Origin: Ignavibacteriales bacterium
GTDB lineage: Bacteria; Bacteroidota; Ignavibacteria; UBA10030
DNA length: 64,000 nt
Direction of reading: 5' to 3'
NCBI GenBank assembly: GCA_026390575.1
Contig: JAPLFR010000008.1
Span: 1-64,000 of the forward strand
The position numbers and the translations under genes are program-made. Below the pieces are notes generated by a model that saw only the letters and a list, made by a program, of their open reading frames with translations, did not search any database and was not told the DNA's origin. This document shows positions 1 to 8,961 of the stretch, in pieces. Position 1 is the first letter of the stretch; each line of letters opens with the position of its first letter.

Positions 1-131
1 ATCGTCAATACTTACGTCTCGTGAAAGACTTTCATCCGGAGTTAAAGGTTTATGTCCCGGAGAAAACACCGTCCGTTAAAATGAAAAAAGATAAAAAACA
101 TCAAAATAAAGTAACCGGACAAATGTCCTAA
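1..131 (+). CDS. 3' end of an unidentified protein (partial)
   Basis: An open frame entering from the left edge ends at TAA 129-131. The visible 42 residues are very basic near the end (Lys/His-rich, KMKKDKKHQNK) and end in VTGQMS. I do not recognise the family; a charged disordered tail is all that can be seen. A strong hairpin terminator follows 46 bp later, which supports this being a real gene end. It is separated by a long gene-poor gap from the sensor operon, so it is probably unrelated to the glucan locus. Confidence 0.5.
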   Translation, partial: RQYLRLVKDFHPELKVYVPEKTPSVKMKKDKKHQNKVTGQMS

Positions 132-177
132 TAGTAAGTAAGCGACAAAAGTTATAAGTGAAGGTTGTTGTAATAAG

Positions 178-217
178 ATTGGGGCTGGCTTTTTTGAGCT
201 AGCCCCAATTTGTTTTT
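178..217 (+). terminator. Rho-independent terminator
   Basis: A 12-bp stem (ATTGGGGCTGGC at 178-189 with GCTAGCCCCAAT at 198-209, one G-T wobble) has an 8-nt T-rich loop and is followed by TTGTTTTT. It ends the transcript of the partial gene at the left edge. Confidence 0.85.
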
Positions 218-219
218 CA

Positions 220-509
220 TCGGTAGCAAGGTTTCAATAGAGCTCAACGAAGATGTAGGATTTTATTGAAGGTCGCACTATCAGGTAAATAGATTTATGA
301 TGTCTTGGGGATACAAAAATTTAATATCTAATTCATTGGTCTCGATAGTCTTATGACCGGCGAAAAGAACACACGTACTCTCTTTCAAATCATGAATTAA
401 AAGTATCGAGTCAATAAAAGATACTTGACGTGAATTTTACTATTCCTCTCTCAAAGAGCCATTTGCAATAGTCTCGATATACTTAACCCTAAGTAATCGG
501 GGCAGCAAA
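220..509. other. gene-free stretch left of the first MITE
   Basis: No convincing reading frame was found. There is a 7-bp inverted repeat, AAGTATC 401-407 with GATACTT 420-426. Read on the minus strand, the end of the adjoining MITE opens into a short frame across 425-510 (CYRIVWDYLLPRLLRVKY...). This is probably gene debris or chance. Confidence 0.4.
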
Positions 510-698
510 TAATCCCAAACTATGCGATAGCAGTTGCCTCACCACTTTGAAGTACTGTAAGCCCTTTTTCCTAAGGAATTTACAGAAATTGATCTCTCAT
601 GCAATGCATGAGAAAATGGATTTCTTCGGAATTCTATAAACCCATTGAATATAAAGAGTAATTCATGTCGTCATTGATCTAATGCATAATTTGGGATA
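510..698. mobile_element. MITE-like element, copy 1
   Basis: This stretch matches 44010-44178 along its whole length in the same orientation. The ends are inverted repeats (TAATCCCAAACTATGC on the left, GCATAATTTGGGATA on the right). It holds an internal hairpin around CTGTAAG...TTTACAG (553-586) and, unlike copy 2, an extra palindrome at 595-613 (TCTCATGCA-A-TGCATGAGA). No transposase frame is present, so it is a non-autonomous element. The TA next to the end motif may be the target duplication. Confidence 0.75.
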
Positions 699-925
699 AT
701 TTATCAATGCATGTTTTTAAAGTAGCATGGTGTAAGGAAATAAATATTGATTATACCTAATTAACCAAGTCAAAATTAAATGGATTATAAGATAAATTTC
801 CATGATCTCTGGTTGAGTAATAGCTAAAATATTGAGAATAATGTTTTCGTTTGAGGTGCTTGTAACTCAGCTAAATGTGATATAAATTGTTTCGGAAACA
901 TCATCTTACTATTTATTGATGTAAT
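699..925. other. upstream region of the sensor operon
   Basis: AT-rich leader of the three-gene sensor operon with no frame of note. The only clear signal is the palindrome at 888-900. Confidence 0.4.
888..900. promoter_or_regulatory. palindrome TGTTTCGGAAACA, possible operator
   Basis: A perfect 6-1-6 palindrome lies 25 bp before the first sensor gene. Looser relatives lie before the GH55-like gene (5748-5761, TGTTGCGGAAAACA) and before TonB receptor 1 (13331-13345, TGGTTGCCGAAACCA). The shape is like a LacI-family operator. No LacI gene is in the window, so the role is inference. Confidence 0.35.
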
Positions 926-2233
926 GTGATTAAAAAACATTTATTTATTACCGTTTTCGTGCTTACCCTCGTTGCGATTATTTTGGGCTGGCTATCCATG
1001 TTAACAAATGTGTTCAGCCGCTCAGGATCCCTGGAACCAGTACAAGTATATTTTGCAGATAATATTTCCCAAAGTCACGAGTTGGTGATTCAAGAATTTA
1101 ATCGGTTGTATCGGGGAAAAATTGAAGTTATTCCCGTAAATCTACCGTTTGAAAAGTTCAGTACGAACGAGCGTAAAGAACTACTCATACGATCTCTGCG
1201 AAGTAAAAGTGATATCGATCTATTTGCTGTGGACTTCATCTGGGTACCACGGTTCACTCGGTGGAGTGAACCTTTGGACAAATATTTTTCGAAAAAAGAA
1301 AGAGAACGACTGCTATCCTATGCCATGGAGTCCTGTACCTATGATCAGACCCTTGTGGCTATGCCATTGTATATTGATGTTGGACTAATGTATTATCGAA
1401 AAGATATCATACGCCGTTTGCCCAAAGCTGAAGAGATCGAGCAACGGCTGCAATCCTCAATAACCTGGGATGAATTGCTAAAATTACGAGAACAACTAAA
1501 ATATGGAACAAAACCATTCTATATTTTCCAGGCGAAAGATTATGAGGGTCTCGTCTGTAATTATTTTGAAATAGCCGTAAGTCGTAAACCAGATTTTTTC
1601 AAAAATAATTCGATCCCATTGACCTCCTCAGCTGCCGAAGAAGCACTCTCCATGATGGTCGGATTTGTCAAAACAAACGTGTCCCCAATAGCTGTACTCG
1701 ACTTTGAAGAAAACCTTAGCTATCGATATATGCTTGATCATGATGCTGTTTTTGTGAGAGGCTGGCCAAATTTCATCGAAAATTTTAGACGGTTCTATCC
1801 AGATACAGTAAAACTTTCCAACATAGGGCGAGCACCATTGCCGCACTTCAACGGAGAAAAGCCTACATCAATATTAGGAGGATGGAATCTTATGGTTTCC
1901 AAATCCTCTACAAAGAAGGAAGCAGCGGTTGAGTTCATCCGTTTTCTACAAAGCGACCACATTCAACGCTTATTGTTTGAACGAGCTGGATATATGCCCG
2001 TTGTTAATTCGGTGTATCAAGATTCCTTGTTTTTAGTTTCTCATCCTGAACTTACTTTTTATAAAAAAATAATGCAGAACGGTTTCCATCGTCCGGCTCT
2101 TGTTGAATATACGAAAACCTCAAACATTATTTCTCACTTTATAAATTTAGCCATTAAGCAAGACCTCAAAGTCAAAGATGCTCTTCAACAGGCAAATGAT
2201 ATGATTCAATCGAATGCTATTCTGATAAAATGA
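926..2233 (+). CDS. extracytoplasmic sugar-binding protein acting with a two-component system
   Basis: A 435-residue protein with an N-terminal hydrophobic segment (about residues 5-27) and no lipobox cysteine, followed by an ABC-type family 1 solute-binding fold (LDLFAVDFIW-like region, YIDVGLMYYRKD, LGGWNLMVSKSSTKKEAAVEFIRFL). Such proteins bind sugars outside the inner membrane. No ABC permease or ATPase gene is in the window. Instead the stop overlaps the start of a histidine kinase by 4 bp (ATGA), so the natural inference is a sensor that presents ligand to the kinase. The hydrophobic segment could be an uncleaved anchor. The start is GTG, because the ATG two bases before it runs straight into TGA and upstream codons contain a stop. 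The ribosome binding site is weak. Confidence 0.8.
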   Translation: MIKKHLFITVFVLTLVAIILGWLSMLTNVFSRSGSLEPVQVYFADNISQSHELVIQEFNRLYRGKIEVIPVNLPFEKFSTNERKELLIRSLRSKSDIDLFAVDFIWVPRFTRWSEPLDKYFSKKERERLLSYAMESCTYDQTLVAMPLYIDVGLMYYRKDIIRRLPKAEEIEQRLQSSITWDELLKLREQLKYGTKPFYIFQAKDYEGLVCNYFEIAVSRKPDFFKNNSIPLTSSAAEEALSMMVGFVKTNVSPIAVLDFEENLSYRYMLDHDAVFVRGWPNFIENFRRFYPDTVKLSNIGRAPLPHFNGEKPTSILGGWNLMVSKSSTKKEAAVEFIRFLQSDHIQRLLFERAGYMPVVNSVYQDSLFLVSHPELTFYKKIMQNGFHRPALVEYTKTSNIISHFINLAIKQDLKVKDALQQANDMIQSNAILIK

Positions 2234-3726
2234 AAATTCAAATGAATAAACGATTGTTCCAAATTCTCGAAGGATATCGTAAGTATCAATTCGAAATTCG
2301 ACATTTGATTGTCCTGGCGTTGGTTCTCATCGTATTTCAATTTATCGTTTTATTTTTAAACCAAAACTCGGTGCAACAAGTTTTTGTTCAATCACAGCAG
2401 TGGTATCAACAAGACGAAGCAGAACGCATCGCGAACTTGACAGCTACCTCGTTAGAGTTATTACTGGCATCCAAAGGTTCGAAGAGCAAGTTTACAGAAA
2501 GTGAAGGACGTCAAATTGTTCAGGATTATAATATTATATTTAGCCAGCAGCTTTTAAATAAAAACGTTAAAAGTATTTGTATCCTTATTCCGCAACCCAG
2601 TACTATTATTGCAATTGATGATGGACAGCAATTGTTCAACTACTTATTCGGCGGTGGCGTAGTACAAGTTGCGAACGAAAATTCCCATTCTAAAGCAATT
2701 CGTTTGTTTACTCAATTGAAAGATTCATTGATCAAGTGCGAACAAACCATAACAGTAGTAGAAGGACAACAGATCTTTCATGTTTTTATACCATTTGTTC
2801 CCCGCGGAGAATTCATCGGTGCGGTGTATATGAAAATTACTCCCAATCTTTCATTTTTCACTCAAGAAATGTCGTCCAATTATGATAAAACAGCGTTTGT
2901 GTATTCAGGTTTAATTATTATTGGTCTGCTTGCTATGTTCTATATCTCGACACGAACACTCAATGAGCGTAATGAAATTCAGCGATTGTTTTATGAAGAG
3001 CAAAAGAAATATCTTACAGAGCAAATCAATCACCAGAATGAAATGCTCTTCACAAAACGAATTTATCATACGCACCATAAAGCAGAAAAAATTGGCGGTT
3101 TTATTAGTGAGGATCTCCGAATCCTGACATCAGAGAACATTGATCAGATAAAGTACCGCATCGATAAATATTCAAGTTTTATTGCTCGCGTTATCTACGA
3201 CATGAAATGGTATAATCCACCTCTACACACGATACGGGGACCGATGTTTAGAACCAACGTAAATGAAGCTATCCAATTCATTGTTGAGAACATTTTTAAG
3301 CGGGTCTCAAAGGAATATGCTACATTTGAATTGAACCTCGATCCCGCAATACCTGATGTTGCTATTAATGAATATGTGATTTGGGAAGTACTGGAACCTA
3401 TAGTTCAAAATGCATTGGATCATTCAGGGAATGATAATACACGAGTGCTCATCACGACAACGTATGATCCTACTTCACGCCAATCCACTATTCGTATTGA
3501 GGATAATGGTAACGGTGTTGATCCAAAACTCCTTGAACTTGATGCAAGCGGGGTGAAAAAAATATTTCTTGATCACGTAACTTCGGGCGAACCAATGGGG
3601 AAGCAACATTCTGGTTATGGTTGTTACATCGCCTATGAAATTGCAACGCAGCGTTTCGGTTGGACAATAGATGTAGAGAACAAACCGACAGGTGGATGCC
3701 AATTTACATTTACTATGTATCATTAA
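2230..3726 (+). CDS. membrane sensor histidine kinase
   Basis: A 498-residue kinase. TM1 lies at about 25-43, an extracytoplasmic sensor region at about 44-221 and TM2 at about 222-240. A coiled linker follows, then a histidine region YHTHHKAEKIGGF (His280-283, with His283 the best phosphoacceptor candidate). The C-terminal HATPase_c domain has an N box (EPIVQNALDHS, 389-399), G1 (DNGNGV, 425-430) and G2 (GYGCYIAYE, 462-470). The histidine region is unlike the common HisKA box, so the dimerisation type is uncertain. It overlaps the binding-protein gene by 4 bp and precedes the response regulator by 15 bp, so the three are one operon. The periplasmic domain would receive the ligand-loaded binding protein. 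Confidence 0.85.
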   Translation: MKIQMNKRLFQILEGYRKYQFEIRHLIVLALVLIVFQFIVLFLNQNSVQQVFVQSQQWYQQDEAERIANLTATSLELLLASKGSKSKFTESEGRQIVQDYNIIFSQQLLNKNVKSICILIPQPSTIIAIDDGQQLFNYLFGGGVVQVANENSHSKAIRLFTQLKDSLIKCEQTITVVEGQQIFHVFIPFVPRGEFIGAVYMKITPNLSFFTQEMSSNYDKTAFVYSGLIIIGLLAMFYISTRTLNERNEIQRLFYEEQKKYLTEQINHQNEMLFTKRIYHTHHKAEKIGGFISEDLRILTSENIDQIKYRIDKYSSFIARVIYDMKWYNPPLHTIRGPMFRTNVNEAIQFIVENIFKRVSKEYATFELNLDPAIPDVAINEYVIWEVLEPIVQNALDHSGNDNTRVLITTTYDPTSRQSTIRIEDNGNGVDPKLLELDASGVKKIFLDHVTSGEPMGKQHSGYGCYIAYEIATQRFGWTIDVENKPTGGCQFTFTMYH

Positions 3727-3741
3727 TAATACCAGAGAGAT

Positions 3742-5202
3742 ATGATGTTTATTAATGGAATAATAAGAGTTCTTTTAATCGAGGATGAAGACTTTGATGT
3801 ACGTCGTGTGCGCAATACGATACGTCCATTTAGTGATCAGATAAAAATCCTTGAGGTAGTTTCTAATGGCGATAGTGCCTTGAAATTGCTCGGAAGAGGA
3901 AAAGATCAATTTGATGTCGTGATTATGGATATGCAAATCTCTGGGCGGATCATGGGCGATTCTCTTATTCATGCTATCAAAAAGATTTCATCATCATTGC
4001 AGATCATTGTAATCACAAAAATGACTGTCAACATTACCGATTTTGATTTCGCCAATAAATTGCTCAATGCTGGTGCCTTTTGGTACTGCACAAAATATCC
4101 AACAGATATCAAAGATTTTATCTATCAGCCGACAGATTTTATTATCAGTATAGTAAATGCATATCAAAGGAAGAACCTTGAACGTGAACAATTGAGAGCT
4201 CAAAGAAAACTTTTACACAATGTTGAAGATAAACTCGCAAGTGTCCGGATTCTTGGGATTTCTGAACAAAGTCAAAAAATCCGAAGCCAAATTAAACAAC
4301 TTTCAACATCCGATGCTACAGTATTAATTACAGGACCAACAGGGACAGGGAAGGAACTGGTTGCAACCAATCTCCACTATGAGAGCAAGCGAAAATTCGA
4401 AAACTTTGTTCCAATCAATTGTAGCAGCATTCCGCACGACCTTATCGAAAGTGAACTGTTTGGGTATGAAAAAGGAGCATTTACCAACGCTACAACGAGT
4501 AAGCCGGGATTATTCGAAGTAGCAAATCATGGAACACTTTTTCTTGATGAAATAGCAGATCTTCCACCACAAGCACAATCCAAGTTACTTCGTGTACTTG
4601 AGGGGGGAGAGATTGCAAAAATCGGTAGAACAGATAAAATCAAGGTTGATGTCCGAATTATTGCTGCAACGAATAAAATTCTGCAACAAGAGGTATTGGC
4701 AGGAAGATTTCGAGAAGATTTGTTTTATAGACTTAATGTTGTCCCTATCTACGTTTCGCTTCTCAAGGATCGTCCTGAAGATATTCTTGTTCTTTGGGAG
4801 CATTTTATTCGACAGATAAGTATAGACATTGGTAAAATACCGCCAGTTACCGCGGATAATGCACTTGATCTACTTAAAAAGTATTCATGGCCAGGAAATG
4901 TCCGTGAATTAAAAAATGTCGTCCAGCGCGTCCTATTGCGCAATGAGACCATTATTTCCGCTGAAATCGTGAAAGAAATCTTTCATCTGCAATCACAGCT
5001 CCAGTCACTCAGTACGATCGATGGAGTCTTATTTCCTCACCCAGAAGGTGAGAAGACCTTGTGGGACATGGAAAAATATTTTCGCAAGAAATATTTCGAA
5101 TACATCCGGAAAAATTCTGCAACTGACGCAGAGGCAGCTAGAAGACTTGGTCTTGCTCCGCCCAATTATCATAGAATATGTAAAGAACTTGGCCTGAAAT
5201 AG
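3742..5202 (+). CDS. sigma54-dependent response regulator (NtrC family)
   Basis: A 486-residue regulator. The receiver domain (about 8-130) has acidic residues E14/D15/E16, phosphoacceptor Asp63 (IMDMQ) and Lys118. The AAA+ domain (about 168-400) has Walker A GPTGTGKE (198-205), Walker B TLFLDE (265-270) and arginine region FREDLFYRL. A C-terminal Fis-type helix-turn-helix lies at about 455-486 (EAARRLGLAPPNYHRICKEL). The sigma54-contact loop reads GAFTNA (245-250) instead of GAFTGA. It would be phosphorylated by the preceding kinase and open sigma54 promoters. Three copies of a matching enhancer-like array and -24/-12-like element occur at 5281, 13178 and 44285. Decayed copies of this gene's 3' end lie beside the second and third arrays. 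Confidence 0.92.
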   Translation: MMFINGIIRVLLIEDEDFDVRRVRNTIRPFSDQIKILEVVSNGDSALKLLGRGKDQFDVVIMDMQISGRIMGDSLIHAIKKISSSLQIIVITKMTVNITDFDFANKLLNAGAFWYCTKYPTDIKDFIYQPTDFIISIVNAYQRKNLEREQLRAQRKLLHNVEDKLASVRILGISEQSQKIRSQIKQLSTSDATVLITGPTGTGKELVATNLHYESKRKFENFVPINCSSIPHDLIESELFGYEKGAFTNATTSKPGLFEVANHGTLFLDEIADLPPQAQSKLLRVLEGGEIAKIGRTDKIKVDVRIIAATNKILQQEVLAGRFREDLFYRLNVVPIYVSLLKDRPEDILVLWEHFIRQISIDIGKIPPVTADNALDLLKKYSWPGNVRELKNVVQRVLLRNETIISAEIVKEIFHLQSQLQSLSTIDGVLFPHPEGEKTLWDMEKYFRKKYFEYIRKNSATDAEAARRLGLAPPNYHRICKELGLK

Positions 5203-5280
5203 CGGCCCCAAAAAGACTGATTGTTCATCCGAAACGCCATCTCCCCTTAATCATTGCAAGCGGAAATTGTAATTCCAACA

Positions 5281-5318
5281 TTATCAAACCCGATAACGCA
5301 TCGGTTTCAAATTGATAA
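5281..5318 (+). promoter_or_regulatory. enhancer-like half-site array, copy 1
   Basis: TTATCA (5281), a 4-bp spacer, CGATAA (5291), then TGATAA (5313), which is 22 bp after the second half-site. Spacing is identical in copies 2 and 3. It lies 86 bp before a -24/-12-like element. The best candidate protein is the sigma54 regulator encoded just upstream. Confidence 0.65.
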
Positions 5319-5366
5319 CACAAAATAACACAGCCGCTATTTTTAAAAGAATGACAATAATTTTTA

Positions 5367-5382
5367 TGGTATATAACTTGAT
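5367..5382 (+). promoter_or_regulatory. sigma54-like promoter element, copy 1
   Basis: TGGTATATAACTTGAT keeps the -24 GG and the correct spacing, but the -12 GC is GA. It is homologous to the intact promoter at 13264. If active it would give the GH55-like gene a leader of about 420 nt. Activity is uncertain. Confidence 0.4.
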
Positions 5383-5392
5383 GAATAATCTT

Positions 5393-5815
5393 CTGGAATA
5401 GCTGGGCTGGGTTTGGCACTTCTATGCCGGATAAAAGATGGCATGTAATTAGATTTCATGCCAGGAATGAACAGAGTGAGGGCGATCAATGGACGACTTT
5501 TATGTTCTACCTGCAAGGTGCGTCAGCGATCGATACATTGGTTGTATCAAACAGTTCATTTTTCCAACCAAACAAATGCTTCCTTTCTCAGTGAAAACTA
5601 ATTACACTCATGACTGTGTAATCCATTTATTTCCACAGGTTCTGTCAGATATTGGTATTGCATCCTGTTGGGTCTCCTTGTCGTTCACTTTTTCTGATTG
5701 AATAATTTAAGTCTTCTTCACCAGATGCTTTTTTTCAACCTGTACTGTGTTGCGGAAAACATTTTTTTAAAAGCATAAGTTATTTTCAAATATTGGAAAT
5801 ATAAGGAACCTCGCA
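5393..5815. other. long leader before the GH55-like gene
   Basis: No supported gene; a 70-codon frame at 5489-5701 looks random. There is an inverted repeat TGGCATG (5439-5445) / CATGCCA (5457-5463) with an 11-bp spacer, which could be an operator. A LacI-operator-like stretch lies at 5748-5761. Confidence 0.4.
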
Positions 5816-8800
5816 TTGTATAAAGGAAATATGATTATTCTGAAAATTATTTTAATGATAATTCAAGTTATCATTCTTTTGTCTATAGAATCGCAGGCTT
5901 CGGATATCCATAACGATACATGCTCATCAAATGATAGATCCAGAAAATCGTTTTATAATACATCGCTAAATGATCAAAAAGCAATATACCTTACTCCGGA
6001 AAATTTTCCTGTAACTCCAAACAAGGACGGCGATGATTCTGATGCATTACAGGAAGCAATAAATAGAGCAGAAGAAAAGTCTGTGTTTGGTGTTGTCATG
6101 ATTCCCGAAGGTGTATATCAAATCAGCAAAATTATCTATGTCTGGAAGGGAATACGTTTGATTGGGTATGGAGAGAACCGGCCCGTTTTTGTTCTTGAAG
6201 ATAATACACCAGGATACCAGGAAGGTAATGGGAAATATATTATCCAATTTGCGAGTAATAGACCGGGAAATGGTCGTCCAATTCGTGACGCCAATCCCGG
6301 TACATTTTATAGTGCTATAAGTAATATCAACATTAAAATCAAAGACGGAAATCCAGCTGCAATTGCAATCCGCTCACATTTTGCGCAACATTGTTATATT
6401 GCCCATGTTGATATTGAAATTGGTAAGGGCAGGGCAGGTGTTGAAGAAGTAGGTAATGAAATTGATGATTGTCGTTTTATTGGTGGTGAATATGGTATAA
6501 TAACTAAAAAGCCATCACCAAGCTGGCCGTTTTTAATGATTGATAGTTATTTTGAAGGACAGACAAAAGCTGCTATTTCAACTGAAGAAGGAGGACTTTC
6601 ACTAGTTCGAAACAGTTTTAAGAATGTTCCGAGCGCAATAGTAGTAAATCCTGATCGTGCGGAAGAGCTTTTTATTATTGATTCGCGGTTTGAAAATATT
6701 AGCGGTCCCGCAATTATCATGAGCGATGAGTATAATGCTCGGGCGCAATTCAACTTAAAAAATATTGTTTGCATCAATGTTCCTATACTTGCATCATTTC
6801 GCTCGAGCAATAAACAGATCAAGGTTTCATATAAAATATATCAGGTAAAAGATTTTTGTCATGGATTACAAATAGCTGACCTTGGATATTCCCCTGAAAT
6901 TAAAACCACTTCAAATATCATGCCACTTGAAAAGGCACCTGAACCGGTAGACTCGGATATTCCGGAACTGCCTGCATGTAAGGATTGGGTGAACCTTGTT
7001 TCTTTAGGTGCGAAGGGTGATGGCGTAACGGATGATACAGAAATTTTGAAAAAGGCTATTGCTCAATACAAGGCAATATATCTTCCCACAGGACGCTACA
7101 TTGTAAAAGAAACCATTGCACTTGAACCGAATACAGTTTTGATCGGTCTTAATCCAATATCTACTCAGATTGTTCTCGCTGATAAAACACTTGAGTTTTG
7201 CGGTAAAGGATATCCAAAGCCGTTACTCATGGCGCCAAAAAATGGATCTAATATCGTAACAGGTATTGGGTTAGACGGAGGCGCATTCAATGAACGCGTT
7301 GTAGTCGCTAAGTGGATGGCAGATTCCAATTCAATGATGAACGATGTTCGCTTTATTGGCGGGCATGGAACCTACAATGTCGATGGATCCGGTGTTCAAG
7401 TTTATAACCAATTTCGAAACAGCGATCCATTTGTTGACCGCGATTGGGATTCACAATATTGGAGTTTGTGGATTACAGACGGCGGCGGAGGAACCTTTAA
7501 AGATATATGGACGCCAAATACATTTGCCCAGGCAGGAATTTACGTCTCTCATACAACAACACCCGGACGTCTTTATGCCATGTCTATTGAACATCATGTT
7601 CGGAATGAAGTCATTATACGAAATGTTTCGAATTGGAAAATTTATGATATGCAAATGGAAGAGGAGAGTGCAGAAAGTCCGCATGCATTACCTCTTAGGA
7701 TAGAAAATTCAAGTAATATTACTTTTGCCAACTTATACCTCTATCGTGTTATCCGTATGATATCTCCATATCCTAACGCAGTAATTGTATATGCATCACG
7801 AGATATCGAATTCTGTGGAATTCATGTTTACAGCCCCACCAAATATTCTTATGATAACACTATTTATGATCAATCTTATGATTATCAAATTCGCGATAGG
7901 GAAATTGCCAGGTTAAATATTTCCGGCAAGCCTCTGAAGGAAAATAAAAGTGCAAATAATTCATCTGTCATATATCCCGGCGCACAAGTGGAAAAGGTCG
8001 TAGGAGGTTTTGAATTCATAGACGGTGCTGCAGTTGACAGTAAAGGGAATGTATACTTTACGGATTCGCGGTGGCGTCAGATTTATCGGTGGTCGACCGC
8101 AGATAATAAATTAACTCTTATGAGAGCACTTCTTGTTACTCCTGTGGGGCTTGCATTTGATCAGTCTGACAATCTTCTTGTAACTACAGGTGACGGTCAA
8201 GTTGTTGCATTTGATCCTCAAAATTCAGAAGATGATCTTCAAATCCTTAAATCTGTTCCCCCCGATTCACATCATGCAAAAATTGCTTTGATTCCAGGGC
8301 ACAGGTGGCGTGACGGACATGATTTTTTAACAATCACGACCTATTCTAAAGAAAATCCGCCGATTACGGGTTCATCTTTTACTGCTTATCAACGTGAGGC
8401 TGTTAATCCGCTTACTGATCATTTTGTCTCACCGGATGGAACTACTTTTTTACCTCAGTGCAGTGATTTACGCAGAGCTTATTCTCTTCGTACCGCAATT
8501 TCAGGAACTCCATTTTTTATGGCAGATGAGTTCGGCCAAAAAACCTACAAGTTTTCGGTTAATCCCGATGGATCGCTTTCGCATCCCGAGCTTTTTGCGG
8601 AACGAGGCGAACTAGATGTTGCAGTAGATTCTAAAGGTAACGTCTATATTCCTGCCGGGAATATTTTTGTCTATGATAAATCGGGTAAACAAATTGATGA
8701 AATTAAAATACCGGAGCGTCCTACGTGTGTTGTCTTCGGAGGAAAAGATAGGAGTACACTTTACATTACAGCTCGATCATCATTATACAAAATTAATATT

Positions 8801-8830
8801 CAAAACAGTGGCCAGACTATAACTAAATAA
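5816..8830 (+). CDS. GH55-like double beta-helix glucanase fused to a beta-propeller
   Basis: A 1004-residue exported protein. After a signal segment (about 6-25) come two pectate-lyase-3-type right-handed beta-helix halves. The first runs about 58-360 (NKDGDDSDALQEAINRA). The second starts near 390 (LGAKGDGVTDDTEILKKAI) and runs to about 700. Two tandem helices are the architecture of GH55 exo/endo-beta-1,3-glucanases, which fits the locus. Residues about 720-1004 form an SMP-30/gluconolactonase or NHL-like propeller (GAAVDSKGNVYFTDSRW, LDVAVDSKGNVYIPAG). I cannot place catalytic residues with certainty. The TTG start at 5816 has AAGGA at good spacing (5803-5807). ATG 5831 with AAAGGA is the alternative. 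It has no T9SS sorting domain. It is the first gene after the sensor operon. Confidence 0.68.
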   Translation: MYKGNMIILKIILMIIQVIILLSIESQASDIHNDTCSSNDRSRKSFYNTSLNDQKAIYLTPENFPVTPNKDGDDSDALQEAINRAEEKSVFGVVMIPEGVYQISKIIYVWKGIRLIGYGENRPVFVLEDNTPGYQEGNGKYIIQFASNRPGNGRPIRDANPGTFYSAISNINIKIKDGNPAAIAIRSHFAQHCYIAHVDIEIGKGRAGVEEVGNEIDDCRFIGGEYGIITKKPSPSWPFLMIDSYFEGQTKAAISTEEGGLSLVRNSFKNVPSAIVVNPDRAEELFIIDSRFENISGPAIIMSDEYNARAQFNLKNIVCINVPILASFRSSNKQIKVSYKIYQVKDFCHGLQIADLGYSPEIKTTSNIMPLEKAPEPVDSDIPELPACKDWVNLVSLGAKGDGVTDDTEILKKAIAQYKAIYLPTGRYIVKETIALEPNTVLIGLNPISTQIVLADKTLEFCGKGYPKPLLMAPKNGSNIVTGIGLDGGAFNERVVVAKWMADSNSMMNDVRFIGGHGTYNVDGSGVQVYNQFRNSDPFVDRDWDSQYWSLWITDGGGGTFKDIWTPNTFAQAGIYVSHTTTPGRLYAMSIEHHVRNEVIIRNVSNWKIYDMQMEEESAESPHALPLRIENSSNITFANLYLYRVIRMISPYPNAVIVYASRDIEFCGIHVYSPTKYSYDNTIYDQSYDYQIRDREIARLNISGKPLKENKSANNSSVIYPGAQVEKVVGGFEFIDGAAVDSKGNVYFTDSRWRQIYRWSTADNKLTLMRALLVTPVGLAFDQSDNLLVTTGDGQVVAFDPQNSEDDLQILKSVPPDSHHAKIALIPGHRWRDGHDFLTITTYSKENPPITGSSFTAYQREAVNPLTDHFVSPDGTTFLPQCSDLRRAYSLRTAISGTPFFMADEFGQKTYKFSVNPDGSLSHPELFAERGELDVAVDSKGNVYIPAGNIFVYDKSGKQIDEIKIPERPTCVVFGGKDRSTLYITARSSLYKINIQNSGQTITK

Positions 8831-8961
8831 TAGGCAAGACAAATTATTCTTTCGAAATAATTATTGCAAATTGAATTATCTCTCATAAATGTCTCACGTA
8901 TATCGTTCTTGTTAAAATGTCCAAAAAATAGATGGTCTATATTATTGGTGGAGAAAAATCG

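Noticed and set aside
5414-5428. TGGCACTTCTATGCC as a sigma54 promoter
   Set aside because: The distance between GG and GC is one base too short.
5489-5701. 70-codon plus-strand frame before the GH55-like gene
   Set aside because: Composition is not protein-like, no domain is visible, and it lies in a leader region homologous to non-coding segments elsewhere.
8842-8862. AATTATT/AATAATT inverted repeat as a terminator after the GH55-like gene
   Set aside because: The stem is all A/T, and no T run follows; the downstream genes look co-transcribed.
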